From Brachyhypopomus gauderio (taxonomy: Eukaryota; Chordata; Actinopteri; Gymnotiformes; Hypopomidae): a stretch of 64,000 nt of DNA. Of this stretch, positions 1-10,038 are shown in pieces (the first letter of the stretch is position 1; each line of letters begins with the position of its first letter). The position numbers were made by a program, and so were the translations under genes. The notes under the pieces were generated by a model that did not search any database, had not been told where the DNA came from, and saw only the letters and a list, made by a program, of their open reading frames with translations. The stretch is from contig NW_027506895.1 of NCBI RefSeq assembly GCF_052324685.1, positions 1,287,096 to 1,351,095 of the forward strand, read 5' to 3'.

Positions 1-1060
1 AGGACCCCAGCTTGAGTGACAGGTCATGTCATCTTTCTGTCAGTTTTACCTCAGCGCTTAGATCGCACGCCCACTGAACCTAAACAAGTGTTCGCTCGTC
101 TATAAAGGGTCAGGAATTCTTCAAGCCTTTGGCACCAGTCTTATTTAGCACACCATAACCATTATGCACACCACAACCATAGCCATTTTCTTTCTTTCAC
201 TTATTTTAAGAGTTATTTTATTTCTTTCCCTTTGAGTAAAAGTGGAAAATTCTGAAGTTTGTACTAAAGCACTACCATTAGCCCAAGAGGCCACCGAGCA
301 CAGCACACTACCTGTGGTATATCTAGTCTTTTTAACCTTACGTTTTTTTGATGGAACAAGGTGTTACTATACCGGTATTACTACACTTTGAGAAGGAATG
401 TCTGACCTGTGTCTGCAAAAGGAGACCACGATTCCATTACTGCCCGATCAGTCCTCAGAGGACCTGTGTGAGGTGTCCCCGACACGGACCAGCTAGGGTC
501 CAGCACATTTGGATCTGGTGGAAGCTGTTTAGATCACTTACGCAGGGTCAGAGAGTTTGTTAGGGGGGGGGGGGGGGGTATCTTGAAATGGAAGCAATTG
601 CCTGCCATAGTGCCAAACAAACCGTCTTACCAAACAAAGAGAGGGCAGAATCTAAAAACAGCATGCAACCACACGCTTACATAAGCATGGGTGGCATAAA
701 AGGGCTGGTGTCCAAACCAATTTTCTGTACAGGATTTAATTAACTGCATATGCTGCATTGGCCTCTGCCAAAACAGACAGGCAAGTTTCCCAAAATGATG
801 TCAGTTTATGTGACACACCCCCCCCCCCTTCCTGGAGAAACAGCCTCTGTTTTTTTTCTCTGTCTATATTTGGGTACGGTCTTTATCCTATGTACTAAAC
901 ACAACATGGTCAGGAATCATTTCATATACACTCCCATCACCTGCTGTTGGTATAGGCAGTCGATGCCATGTCTTCACCCACACCCTGGAGAGGGAGAACT
1001 TTTCTGTGACACTTTGGTATTTAGCAGAGTTCTTGCTTTCTGAGTACACCTTGATTTCGG
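1..1060. other. Intergenic DNA, no gene recognised
   Basis: I see no convincing coding exon here. The short open frames lack recognisable domains. A run of 16 G lies at 563-578. A C-rich run lies near 819-830. Confidence 0.5.
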
Positions 1061-1255
1061 CCAGAGGAGGATGGGTTCCCCCCCGAGTCTTGGTTCCTCT
1101 CAAGGTTTCTTCCTCATGCAAAAAACTAGGGAGATTTTCCTTGCCACTGTCGCCCTTGGCTTGCTCACTGGGGGCTAGGACTCGACACTTGTAAAGCTGC
1201 TTTGTGACAACTGTTGTAAAAAGCGCTGTATAAATAAAATTTGATTGATTGATTT
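1061..1255 (+). repeat. 3' tail of a teleost interspersed retroposon
   Basis: The stretch reads through the phrases TTGGTTCCTCTCAAGGTTTC, TTTTCCTTGCCACTGTCGCC and GTAAAGCTGCTTTGTGACAA, then AAAGCGCTGTATAAATAAA, and ends in repeated TTGA units (about 1240-1255). This combination is familiar as the conserved 3' region of a very abundant fish non-LTR retroposon family ending in a short tandem tail. The family name is not assigned because I cannot search. The tail polarity puts the element on the plus strand. No target-site duplication was resolved. Confidence 0.65.
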
Positions 1256-1828
1256 GGCAATTAGTTTAACGGTCAAGGACAATTTCAAAGACTACACACC
1301 CCTGTAAACACAGATTATGCTTCACCCTTGAAAACCTGCTCTTTTAGTCAAATGGACGCCTGATTTTCAGTTACTGATCTTAAAAGGTCATTCTCCAAAG
1401 CGTAGAGGACGTGTCAAAATCAAAATCAGATTGACCATTGTGGCCCCACCCCCCTAAATGAATGAGCCGAGTCTTTGAGCACGCACACACACACACACGT
1501 GGATGTGAGATGACACACACCGGTGGTTTGGGTCTTGGAGGTGACTGGATGATGATGTGTCCGTCAGGACTGGATGAGTGATGGAGAACGCATGCGAGCT
1601 GCTGCCAAATGAATCAGCCTGGCCTTGAGTAATTGAAGCAATACATCAGTTTCTGTCTTCCACCTCTGCGATAAAGGCGCACAAGGTGATCTCAAAATAC
1701 CAACTCCAGCACTCCACAAAGAAATGGACCATCAAATTAACATGCTCATATATACAAATGGACGACAACCATAATGTCTTTTTATTAACATGTTAGGTAC
1801 ACAGCCATCAGTGACAGAGACCGGGGTG
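1256..1828. other. Intergenic DNA left of the LTR element
   Basis: There is no recognisable gene. A short CA run lies at about 1483-1498. The sequence is otherwise unremarkable up to the 4-bp target duplication of the LTR element. Confidence 0.4.
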
Positions 1829-1832
1829 GTTG

Positions 1833-2350
1833 TGTAACACAAGGTTCCGACACCAGTAAGTTGACGACACCACAGAAGAGCAGTAAGACAGATCAAATGT
1901 AGTTGAGGGTTTATTAAAACAAATACATCAGACTCATGGGAGGATTGGAGGGGTAGCTGCTCACCTACAGGGGCAACACTACAAACAAGGAGCACAGCAA
2001 TCATACAACCTAGCTACAAGATCACTACAAAACCACCCAACCATTTGGTGTGAACAGGGGTAAAACTATTACAGCTCATCAGAGATAAACCTCTGCAAAA
2101 CCTGGACTAAGCCTGTGGTGAACAGCTAGACTCCTCACCCCAGCCAGTGGCCCCAATGCACAAGCTTAAACCCCACTAATAAAATAGAATTACCTTTATT
2201 AGCTTTAAAAGAAGATCTAAAAGACGTACATCAAACACATGGCCGAATCCGAACTACTGCCCATGCTAAGCCACTGGCTAGAATAATTGGTGGCGCACAG
2301 TGTCCCAGTACCGGTTGGCCACCCAGTCGGAGACAAACAAAAAACAACTG

Positions 2351-2403
<53 letters not shown>

Positions 2404-2804
2404 CCATACACCAAACCACACGTTGAAACGGCACCCACTCATACACTCTCCCAAATCTCAGCGAAACCCAACCACAAAGATCAAGCAAGTCACTGATAAC
2501 TTAACCAGACCAGTCAAACAGCCTCAACACACAAACACACCAATGGTGCCTCAACACACAAACATACCAATGATACCTCACACACCTACCACAGACACTC
2601 CAAAAATAAATCAACCTGTACGCCACCAACCTTACCCCCTGCACAAAGGAGACCAAGAAAACCCTGCTCAGCACCTCCAACTTCCTGCTTTTATAGGTGA
2701 GCAATCATCTCAAACTGGGCACTTCCTGTCACTCAGCGCCACAGCTCCCCTATTGTCCCAGCCCAGGCATTACACCCACCCTGAACACAGTCCATTCTGT
2801 TACA
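1833..2804 (-). repeat. 3' LTR of the Ty3/gypsy element
   Basis: This 972-bp copy begins TGTAACACAAGG and ends CATTCTGTTACA on the plus strand. It matches 8142-9111 almost base for base, including an internal CA microsatellite at 2352-2402. On the element's strand a TATAAAAG box lies at 2688-2695. An AATAAA signal lies at 1910-1915 and is the likely polyadenylation signal of the element transcript. Confidence 0.95.
1910..1915 (-). promoter_or_regulatory. AATAAA polyadenylation signal in the 3' LTR
   Basis: The plus strand reads TTTATT, which is AATAAA on the element's coding strand, about 80 bp from the outer LTR edge. That position fits an R/U5 polyadenylation signal. Its use is inferred. 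Confidence 0.5.
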
Positions 2805-2820
2805 TCCCCCTCCACTTTTC
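2805..2820 (-). promoter_or_regulatory. Polypurine tract of the LTR element
   Basis: Directly inside the 3' LTR the element strand reads GAAAAGTGGAGGGGGA and then the LTR start TGTAACAG. A purine-only tract abutting the 3' LTR is the standard plus-strand primer of LTR retrotransposons. It lies between the pol stop codon (2844) and the LTR. Confidence 0.85.
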
Positions 2821-2843
2821 TGCAGCCTGTCCTCAGGCTGACC

Positions 2844-5800
2844 TCAAGCATCCCCATATCTTTCTGGTGGGATGCCTTTGGTAGTCCGATGTGACCGACG
2901 GGGTCCCCCAGCATCAGGGGCCGCCCCATCCTCTGTGGACGGTTGGGCAGGGGGAATGCAGGTTGTCAGAGGTGGTAGAAACCAGGTCGGTGGGAACAAC
3001 CAAGGGTTTGAGGGCCCAGCCTCACTGGCAGCTTGGGTTAAGGGTCCAGATCCATCTGTGGCTGCCGCCGCTTCTTCCCCAGGAGCCTGTAAAGACAGAG
3101 GACATGGCCGCAGCAACTTCCTATGCAAAACCCTTTCTTTCCCACTTCCCTTTTCAGGCTTAACAACATAAACAGGTATGTCAAGGTTCGGTTGTTTAAT
3201 CACCACATAGGGCGTACTGCTCCAGAAATTAGCCAATTTGCCCTGTCCCTTAGGACCAACATTACGGACCAACACCCGTTCTCCCACCATTAAAGGACCC
3301 AAAAGACCCCGATTGTCATGTTGCTTCTTTTGATGTTGCCCTGCCCTGCCCGTCAACTCCCCAGCTCTCCTGTAGGCATAATGTAGGCGCTCATGGTGTC
3401 TTCTCACCCACTCCTCCACAGTACTCTGTTCCTCCACAGTGTGTCCCAGCATCACATCCAAGGGGATCCTGACATGCCGGCCAAACATGAGATAGGATGG
3501 TGTATACCCTGTGGAACTATGGACAGTGTTATTATAGGCATGCAGCATTTCGGGTAAGTAATCAGCCCACCTTTGTTTCTTTTCATCCACCAGGGTTCCC
3601 AACATTCCAAGTAGGGTCCGGTTGAAGCGCTCGGTGAGGCCATTACCCTCAGGATGGTAGGGAGTGGTATGACTCTTTTTACAGCCATATAGTTCACAGA
3701 GCTGCTTTACTACTGCCGCCTCAAAGTTTGGACCCTGGTCTGAATGGAACAAGGATGGACAACCAAAGTACTGTATGACCTGCTGCCACATAACCCTCAC
3801 TGTGGTGGCCGCCGTTTGGTCCCGGGTGGCTGCGGCCCAGGCGAACTTGGTGAAGTGATCGGTCAGCACCATAATATTTTGGAAGCCTCCGACGGCAGCT
3901 TCAAGAGACAAAAAGTCCATTGTGACCAGTTCGAGAGGGTAAGAAGCAGCAACAGGGGTCAACCCAACAGCTGAAGTGCCCGGCCTTTTCCTAAGGGTGC
4001 ACTGTGGACATTCCGCACACCATTTCTGAACGTCAATAGCCATGTGTGGCCAATAGTAATTTGTCTGCAGCATTTTCAAGGTTTTTTCAGTAGCGAAATG
4101 GCCCATCTTGTCATGACAACAAGTAAATGCCTCCTTCTGAAGACTTTGAGGGAGGAGGAGCTGGTACCGTGGCATATTAGTGTTTGGGTCTTGGGTGCAA
4201 CGATATAGCACCCCCTCTTGAAGCTGCAAACGGGGCATCTCCTTCAACAGCCTCAGTACATTGGGAGCTTCCCTTTGTCGTTCGTCCCACAGCAACGGTC
4301 TCCTCCTCTGGAAGACATGCAATACGCGAGAGATTACAGAGTCCTGCTGCTGCACTTCTGCCCACCTTTCCATTGTCCAGTCCTGTCCTATTCTGGAACC
4401 CCCAGAAGGTTGTGGCCAGTCTGGTGCTGGTCCGCTACAGGCCACTGAGCTGGACCCCAAGAGGCAAGCTTGCACCACTTCGACGGCCACCTCTTGGAAC
4501 CCGGGAACCTCCATACCATCGTCGTCCTCTGGCACCACTGCAGCACCTACTGGGTAGCGGGACAGAACATCAGCGTTTACATTTGCTTTACCAGAGCGAT
4601 GTTTGACCTGGAATCTGTAACTAGCCAGCCGAGCCACCCACCGCTGCTCCACCGCCCCTAATCGTGCTGTGGCCAGATGTGCAAGGGGATTGTTGTCAGT
4701 ATATACCGTGAAGTCTGAGCCGAGGAGGTACTCGTGGAATTTTTCAGTGATGGCCCATTTAAGAGCCAGTAGTTCCAGTTTGAAAGAGCTATAGTTAGCA
4801 TCATTGCGTTCTGCACCCTGGAGACCCCTACTGGCATAAGCAATAACTTTCTCCTGTCCGTCCTGTCTTTGTGAGAGCACGGCCCCTAGGCCTCTGTGGC
4901 TTGCATCTGTATAAAGCAGAAAGGGTAGTGTAAAATCTGCAAATGCCAGAACTGGTGCCTGCACAAGACCTTGTTTAAGGGATTCAAAAGCTGCTCCACA
5001 GTCATTAGACCAATCCCAAGGAGGGCATAAGGCTTTGGCCTTAGATTTCTTAGTAGGGTGCCCCCCCAGTAGCTTATGCAGTGGTGTTGCTATTTGTGAG
5101 AACCCCTTCACAAACCTGCGATAGTACCCAGCCAGGCCAAGGAAGGCTCGCAACTCTGTAATAGACTTTGGTACCTTCCACTGCTGAACAGCCATCACCT
5201 TATCGGGGTCTGGAGCTATACCAGCATCAGACACCACGTGACCCAGATATTGCACACTGCTTCTGAGAAGCTTGCATTTGTCTGGTTTCAACTTTAGGCC
5301 CTGCTGGGAAAGGCGAGAAAAAACAAAATCAAGGCGGTCAAGGTGGCTACTAAAGTCTGCAGCAAAAACGATCACATCATCCAAATAAATCAGCAGTGAT
5401 TGATAGTTTTGATCCCCCAAGCAGCTCTCCATTAGGCGTTGGAAGCTTGCCGGTGCATTGCACAGACCAAACGGCATTCGTTGGAACTCGAATAGCCCCA
5501 TAGGGGTGGTGAAAGCAGTTTTATCCATATCCTTTTGATGCATTTTGACTTGCCAGTAACCAGATGCAAGGTCAAGAGTAGAGTACCAGCGGGCCTTCTT
5601 TAAGCTGGCTAACGCTTCTTCCACCCGAGGTAGGGGATAGGAGTCCTTTCTGGTTACCTGGTTCAGCTGCCTATAGTCTACACAAAACCGAATGGAGCCA
5701 TCCTTCTTTCGTACTAGGACTATTGGGGAAGACCATGGGCTTGAACTAGGTTTGATTATATCAGCATCCAACATTCGTTTTATCAGAGCTTTGACCTCAC

Positions 5801-7121
5801 CATACAGATTAGGAGGGATCTGTCGATACCTCTGTCTGATTGGGGCTGCATCACCTGTTGGGATCTCATGTAAAATAGTCTCCGTACAGCCATAGTCCTC
5901 CTCATGCTGTGAAAAGACAGACTGGTGTTTGATCAACAGTGTGGCCAGTTTTTCTTTTTGCTCAGCTGACAGCTGAACCCCTTCTAGATCAAATTGAGGT
6001 GGTGAATTGGTGTTCACACTACCTACTCCCACGACCTTGACGGGCACCTCGCCAACATCATTGGGGGCAAACTGCAAGTCAGGACAGTCATCAAACACTT
6101 CACACCCACTTAATGTCAGCAATTCTCCCAATTTTTGGTATGGATACACGGCCAATGGTGTAGCACTGATATTCCTAACACGCACCTGCATCTGGCCATT
6201 TTTCACCTTCACCAAAGTACGAGCCACCAGCAGGCCATCTCTGGTAGGTAGCGGCTCCATGAGGGCTTCATAACTTCGACCACAAGGTCCGTTTCTAGCT
6301 CTGCAGCTCAACAGCACCTCGCAATTACCTGGCACTGTGACAGGGCGCCGACTAGCCAGACGGGCATAGCCCACAAAGCCCTCTGGTGAAGTGAAGCGAT
6401 GCTCTTTTTGGCAGATATGCATAGCTTTCTGCCACGTCACTTTTCCCAAGGCATTCAATGGTGGTGGATTCTTGACAACACGGGGGCCGCTCTTCTGAAA
6501 CAAAACTTGCCACACTTCTTTGATAATATTCATCCCCACTAGTGCAGAGACTGTCAGGCATGAATTCTTTACCACAATTACGCCCACATTCTCTAGCTCT
6601 ACACCAGCAATGTCCACCTGAAGCGTTATGTAACCCAGATATGGTATCTCTTTGCCATTGGCTGCCCTCAACTTTAGCAAAGAAGTGGGATCCCTTAACC
6701 GCTGACCATTCTTTCCAAAGTGTTCTTCAAACCAGTCCTGACGCATCATGGATACTTGAGAGCCCGTATCCAGTAAGCATGAAACAGTCACTCCATCCAT
6801 GGACACCTGAATCATTGGGCATTCTCCAACAAGATCGCATGGGGGCACACTAGTGCTTGAAGGGCCATTTACTACTGTGGAGTTAACTACTTGCAGTGAC
6901 AGAGGGCTTGGATAGGATAGGTCAGGTGTTGGTGTAGACAGCGTCAAGGGGGACGGGTTTACTGGTGGAACGAAAACAATGTCCTGGGAGACTGATTTAA
7001 AAGTTGCAGGGTTTACTGCAGACACTACCTGGGAAGGAGTAGGGCATGAATTTTCCTCTGTATGTAATGGATCATTTGCCAGTAGGCCTACTGTTCGATC
7101 CTCAACGGTAGGGGGCACTAG
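2844..7121 (-). CDS. pol: Pol polyprotein of the Ty3/gypsy element (PR-RT-RH-IN)
   Basis: An uninterrupted frame of about 1,424 codons. The retropepsin-like protease has DTGS near residue 117. Reverse transcriptase runs from about residue 440 to 640 with FCVDYRQLN, the YLDD catalytic motif near 578 and the MPFGLCNAP segment. RNase H follows (LLYTDAS near 735). Integrase begins near residue 1000 with an HHCC zinc finger, then a D,D35E core whose last two acids I place near 1127 and 1163. The C-terminal tail has a GPF/Y-like module and ends in a low-complexity stretch. The frame has no ATG next to gag. Its first codons, CTA GTG, lie in the -1 frame across the gag stop, so it is presumably made only as a Gag-Pol fusion. 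All catalytic motifs I can see are intact, unlike gag. Confidence 0.96.
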   Translation of the reverse strand, partial: LVPPTVEDRTVGLLANDPLHTEENSCPTPSQVVSAVNPATFKSVSQDIVFVPPVNPSPLTLSTPTPDLSYPSPLSLQVVNSTVVNGPSSTSVPPCDLVGECPMIQVSMDGVTVSCLLDTGSQVSMMRQDWFEEHFGKNGQRLRDPTSLLKLRAANGKEIPYLGYITLQVDIAGVELENVGVIVVKNSCLTVSALVGMNIIKEVWQVLFQKSGPRVVKNPPPLNALGKVTWQKAMHICQKEHRFTSPEGFVGYARLASRRPVTVPGNCEVLLSCRARNGPCGRSYEALMEPLPTRDGLLVARTLVKVKNGQMQVRVRNISATPLAVYPYQKLGELLTLSGCEVFDDCPDLQFAPNDVGEVPVKVVGVGSVNTNSPPQFDLEGVQLSAEQKEKLATLLIKHQSVFSQHEEDYGCTETILHEIPTGDAAPIRQRYRQIPPNLYGEVKALIKRMLDADIIKPSSSPWSSPIVLVRKKDGSIRFCVDYRQLNQVTRKDSYPLPRVEEALASLKKARWYSTLDLASGYWQVKMHQKDMDKTAFTTPMGLFEFQRMPFGLCNAPASFQRLMESCLGDQNYQSLLIYLDDVIVFAADFSSHLDRLDFVFSRLSQQGLKLKPDKCKLLRSSVQYLGHVVSDAGIAPDPDKVMAVQQWKVPKSITELRAFLGLAGYYRRFVKGFSQIATPLHKLLGGHPTKKSKAKALCPPWDWSNDCGAAFESLKQGLVQAPVLAFADFTLPFLLYTDASHRGLGAVLSQRQDGQEKVIAYASRGLQGAERNDANYSSFKLELLALKWAITEKFHEYLLGSDFTVYTDNNPLAHLATARLGAVEQRWVARLASYRFQVKHRSGKANVNADVLSRYPVGAAVVPEDDDGMEVPGFQEVAVEVVQACLLGSSSVACSGPAPDWPQPSGGSRIGQDWTMERWAEVQQQDSVISRVLHVFQRRRPLLWDERQREAPNVLRLLKEMPRLQLQEGVLYRCTQDPNTNMPRYQLLLPQSLQKEAFTCCHDKMGHFATEKTLKMLQTNYYWPHMAIDVQKWCAECPQCTLRKRPGTSAVGLTPVAASYPLELVTMDFLSLEAAVGGFQNIMVLTDHFTKFAWAAATRDQTAATTVRVMWQQVIQYFGCPSLFHSDQGPNFEAAVVKQLCELYGCKKSHTTPYHPEGNGLTERFNRTLLGMLGTLVDEKKQRWADYLPEMLHAYNNTVHSSTGYTPSYLMFGRHVRIPLDVMLGHTVEEQSTVEEWVRRHHERLHYAYRRAGELTGRAGQHQKKQHDNRGLLGPLMVGERVLVRNVGPKGQGKLANFWSSTPYVVIKQPNLDIPVYVVKPEKGSGKERVLHRKLLRPCPLSLQAPGEEAAAATDGSGPLTQAASEAGPSNPWLFPPTWFLPPLTTCIPPAQPSTEDGAAPDAGGPRRSHRTTKGIPPERYGDA

Positions 7122-8090
7122 TTTAAAGTGGGCTGTAGGTTCTGCTTAGGACACTGGCGGGCAATGTGACCAGGAGTCCTACAGTTAAAGCATATAGGGC
7201 GCCCTTGGTCATCATACTCACGGGGCCTAGGCTGTTGGCCTGCCCGTTGGTGTCTTGGGCCTGGGGAATAGCTGCGTGACCTTTGAGGGACCTCCAATGA
7301 GCCGTTGCTCTGGGGACTCCCCTGCTGTCTTGCCTTCTGGAACTCTTCCCTTATACCCTGCAAGAGGGTCTGGGAAAGAGTATTCACCTGGAGTTCGACT
7401 TCCTTTGCCAGCTCCACCTTCAATTCCCCTTTTAGTTTCTTAAGATCATCATCCCACGGTTGCTTTTGTGGGGCATTCCTCACTGTTCCACAATAAGCAT
7501 GGCCCTCTTCCTCTAACCCTGCACGCAGTACAGCCTCAGTCTTCACATCTGAAAATGTAAGGGCATTACTCAATGTTACCTTCAACCTCAGGTCCCTCTT
7601 CAGCCCTTCATCTGAAAGTCCAGAGATGAACTGGTCTCGCATCAGCACCTCTGGATTCAGAATATTCATTCACCATCATCTTCTGCCAACACTCCTGTAA
7701 ACGGAGCGCGAAGCCTCTCACACTCTCTTCTGAGTGTTGCCTACACTTGAAAAAAAGTGAACGAGTGACTGAAGCACAGGCATGGCTAGCATATAAATCG
7801 TTAAGTTTTTGGAAAACTTTTGCCACTGTATCTTTGTCAGTGTTAGGCAGAATGGCCATCTCCCTCTTTGCTTCTCCATCTAAGCAGCTAAAAACCCAAT
7901 CAATTTGATTTTCTTCAGGTATAGCATACATTCTAAACCACATTTCCAAATCACCCTTCCATTGCTTAAAAGAAATATCATCTGCCCCTCGCCCCCCTGA
8001 GAATCTAGAGCAAGGCATCATATATGGAAAGAGAGATGGCATAGAAAAAGCTCTTGGTCTCCCAACTCCCTCATTCCGACTTTGAGACAT
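7118..8090 (-). pseudogene. gag: Gag of the Ty3/gypsy element, frame-broken
   Basis: The likely start is the ATG at 8088-8090, about 50 bp inside the 5' LTR. An earlier in-frame ATG at 8160-8162 lies within the LTR. The first frame (8090 to about 7608) carries a capsid-like region (residues such as WKGDLEMWF and VRGFALRLQECW). Capsid homology then continues in a different frame from about 7669 to 7118 (MRDQFISGL, then a CCHC zinc knuckle CFNCRTPGHIARQC near the end). The second frame is closed upstream by TGA at 7670-7672. The break is therefore a single indel near 7665-7680 in the middle of capsid. Programmed frameshifting inside capsid is not expected, so I read it as a mutation or an assembly error. 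Confidence 0.85.
7121..7127 (-). promoter_or_regulatory. -1 ribosomal frameshift heptamer T TTA AAC
   Basis: In the gag zero frame the sequence reads ACT TTA AAC TAG. This gives a perfect X XXY YYZ slippery heptamer (T TTA AAC) directly before the gag stop codon (7118-7120). A -1 slip continues as CTA GTG CCC, exactly the open pol frame. The same heptamer class is used for programmed frameshifting in several RNA viruses and retroelements. A 14-bp perfect palindrome (CAGTAGGCCTACTG, 7080-7093) lies 27 nt downstream, and GGATC/GATCC arms around it could form a stem. The stimulatory structure is inference. Confidence 0.8.
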
Positions 8091-8121
8091 CTTCAATGGT
8101 GTAACAACCTTAAAATACTGG

Positions 8122-8138
8122 TCCTGCCGGCTACGCCA
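8122..8138 (-). promoter_or_regulatory. Primer-binding site, probably tRNA-Ser type
   Basis: Three bases inside the 5' LTR the element strand reads TGGCGTAGCCGGCAGGA. It starts with TGG, the complement of tRNA CCA. From memory, the 17-nt match is closest to the 3' end of a eukaryotic tRNA-Ser (AGA-type), with about one difference. The tRNA identity should be treated as inference. The position is canonical. Confidence 0.7.
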
Positions 8139-8141
8139 AGA

Positions 8142-8659
8142 TGTAACACAAGGTTCCGACACCAGTAAGTTGACGACACCACAGAAGAGCAGTAAGACAG
8201 ATCAAATGTAGTTGAGGGTTTATTAAAACAAATACATCAGACTCATGGGAGGATTGGAGGGGTAGCTGCTCACCTACAGGGGCAACACTACAAACAAGGA
8301 GCACAGCAATCATACAACCTAGCTACAAGATCACTACAAAACCACCCAACCATTTGGTGTGAACAGGGGTAAAACTATTACAGCTCATCAGAGATAAACC
8401 TCTGCAAAACCTGGACTAAGCCTGTGGTGAACAGCTAGACTCCTCACCCCAGCCAGTGGCCCCAATGCACAAGCTTAAACCCCACTAATAAAATAGAATT
8501 ACCTTTATTAGCTTTAAAAGAAGATCTAAAAGACGTACATCAAACACATGGCCGAATCCGAACTACTGCCCATGCTAAGCCACTGGCTAGAATAATTGGT
8601 GGCGCACAGTGTCCCAGTACCGGTTGGCCACCCAGTCGGAGACAAACAAAAAACAACTG

Positions 8660-8710
<51 letters not shown>

Positions 8711-9111
8711 CCATACACCAAACCACACGTTGAAACGGCACCCACTCATACACTCTCCCAAATCTCAGCGAAACCCAACCACAAAGATCAAGCAAGTCAC
8801 TGATAACTTAACCAGACCAGTCAAACAGCCTCAACACACAAACACACCAATGGTGCCTCAACACACAAACATACCAATGATACCTCACACACCTACCACA
8901 GACACTCCAAAAATAAATCAACCTGTACGCCACCAACCTTACCCCCTGCACAAAGGAGACCAAGAAAACCGTGCTCAGCACCTCCAACTTCCTGCTTTTA
9001 TAGGTGAGCAATCATCTCAAACTGGGCACTTCCTGTCACTCAGCGCCACAGCTCCCCTATTGTCCCAGCCCAGGCATTACACCCACCCTGAACACAGTCC
9101 ATTCTGTTACA
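8142..9111 (-). repeat. 5' LTR of the Ty3/gypsy element
   Basis: This 970-bp copy has the same termini as the 3' LTR. On the element strand it should carry the promoter: TATAAAAG lies at 8995-9002, about 110 bp from the outer edge. An internal CA microsatellite at 8660-8709 differs by one unit from the partner LTR. Confidence 0.95.
8995..9002 (-). promoter_or_regulatory. TATA box in the 5' LTR
   Basis: The element strand reads CCTATAAAAGCAGG here. Both LTRs keep it intact. It would drive transcription leftward into gag-pol. Confidence 0.6.
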
Positions 9112-9115
9112 GTTG

Positions 9116-10030
9116 TGCTACCCAAGGGATCGCCAGTGATCCGGCTGATGGGAATCAGACACTCCCATCAGCGTCCCGTGGAGAGGAATGTTAATACTTA
9201 ACACCCTCCGTTGCGGTTCCGGTTCTTGCAGTAGGACTGGACCCTCTGCTCCCAAACACCATCTGTCCAATGCAATAATGTAATCTGCTTCACATCCATT
9301 CTGCCATTAGTCGGTAGTGCTTGGTTGCTAGGGGGGAAATGGTATCCAGTCTTTGAAACGAGCCAGGGAAGATAAAATGATGAAACTGACGTTTACCCTA
9401 CAGATGATTATGGACACTCAAGGTCAAAGATTTTCCACACAGGGCATCGAACATCACGTGGCGAACCTCCCACCACATCTTACTTAGCCCACAAAAAAAA
9501 AAAAAAAAAAAAAAAACACTCCCATTTCAAGAGTACAAAATATCTAGCCGTCGTCTAATAAAACTTCTTGTTAACTCACCTCACAAGAGCTGTCATGTTA
9601 AATTTAAGAGCTCGCCATTACTCTCTGCGTCCTCCATCAATCTTATGAACAAATTTGTCAAGTCAGGTTGGCAACGGAAGTTAAAAGATGGACAGCGGTA
9701 GTGTGTCATTTGGCTGAGGTACCCTTGTCCGTTGGTAAGGAAGGTTTTCTGGGTGATGCATCGTGTGTTGGTGGAAAGCCAGTCGCCGCTGGTGTAAGTG
9801 TTCTCTGACTGATGGATCTGCGGGACACCAGCGCCCTGCTACCGAGGTCATTCCTCCGCCTATAAATAATGCGTTAACAGCCAGCCCTGGTGCGACAAGA
9901 ACCAGCTTTTACATTAGCATGTTTAATCGGCCTCGCAAACCCGCACTAAACGAAGCGAAGATCGAAATGCGCTCCTTGAGTGTCCTTAATATAATTTACG
10001 TTGCAAAATCGCCCGGGTAAAGGATATTTA
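9116..10030. other. Intergenic spacer between the LTR element and fgfr1
   Basis: No gene is recognised. A run of 24 A lies at 9493-9516. The small open frames here have no recognisable content. Confidence 0.4.
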
Positions 10031-10038
10031 CGAGGTTG

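Larger units (their letters stand above)
1829..9115 (-). mobile_element. Ty3/gypsy LTR retrotransposon, nearly complete
   Basis: Two direct LTRs of about 970 bp (1833-2804 and 8142-9111) flank a primer-binding site, gag, pol and a polypurine tract, all on the minus strand. The 4-bp sequence GTTG sits immediately outside both ends (1829-1832 and 9112-9115) as a target-site duplication. Each LTR starts with TG and ends with CA. Domain order in pol is protease, reverse transcriptase, RNase H, integrase, which is the order of Ty3/gypsy (Metaviridae) and not of Ty1/copia. There is no env-like frame. On reading, the LTRs differ by one substitution (C at 2664 in one copy, G in the other) plus one CA repeat unit, so insertion is recent. 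gag carries a frame break, so this copy is probably not autonomous. It lies about 0.9 kb downstream of fgfr1 in the same orientation. Confidence 0.96.

Noticed and set aside
2844..7118. A 1,424-codon frame that could be taken for a host gene
   Set aside because: Domains, LTRs, PBS and PPT show it is the pol of a retrotransposon.
8160..8162. In-frame ATG as the gag start
   Set aside because: It lies inside the 5' LTR and upstream of the PBS. The ATG at 8088-8090 is the better start.
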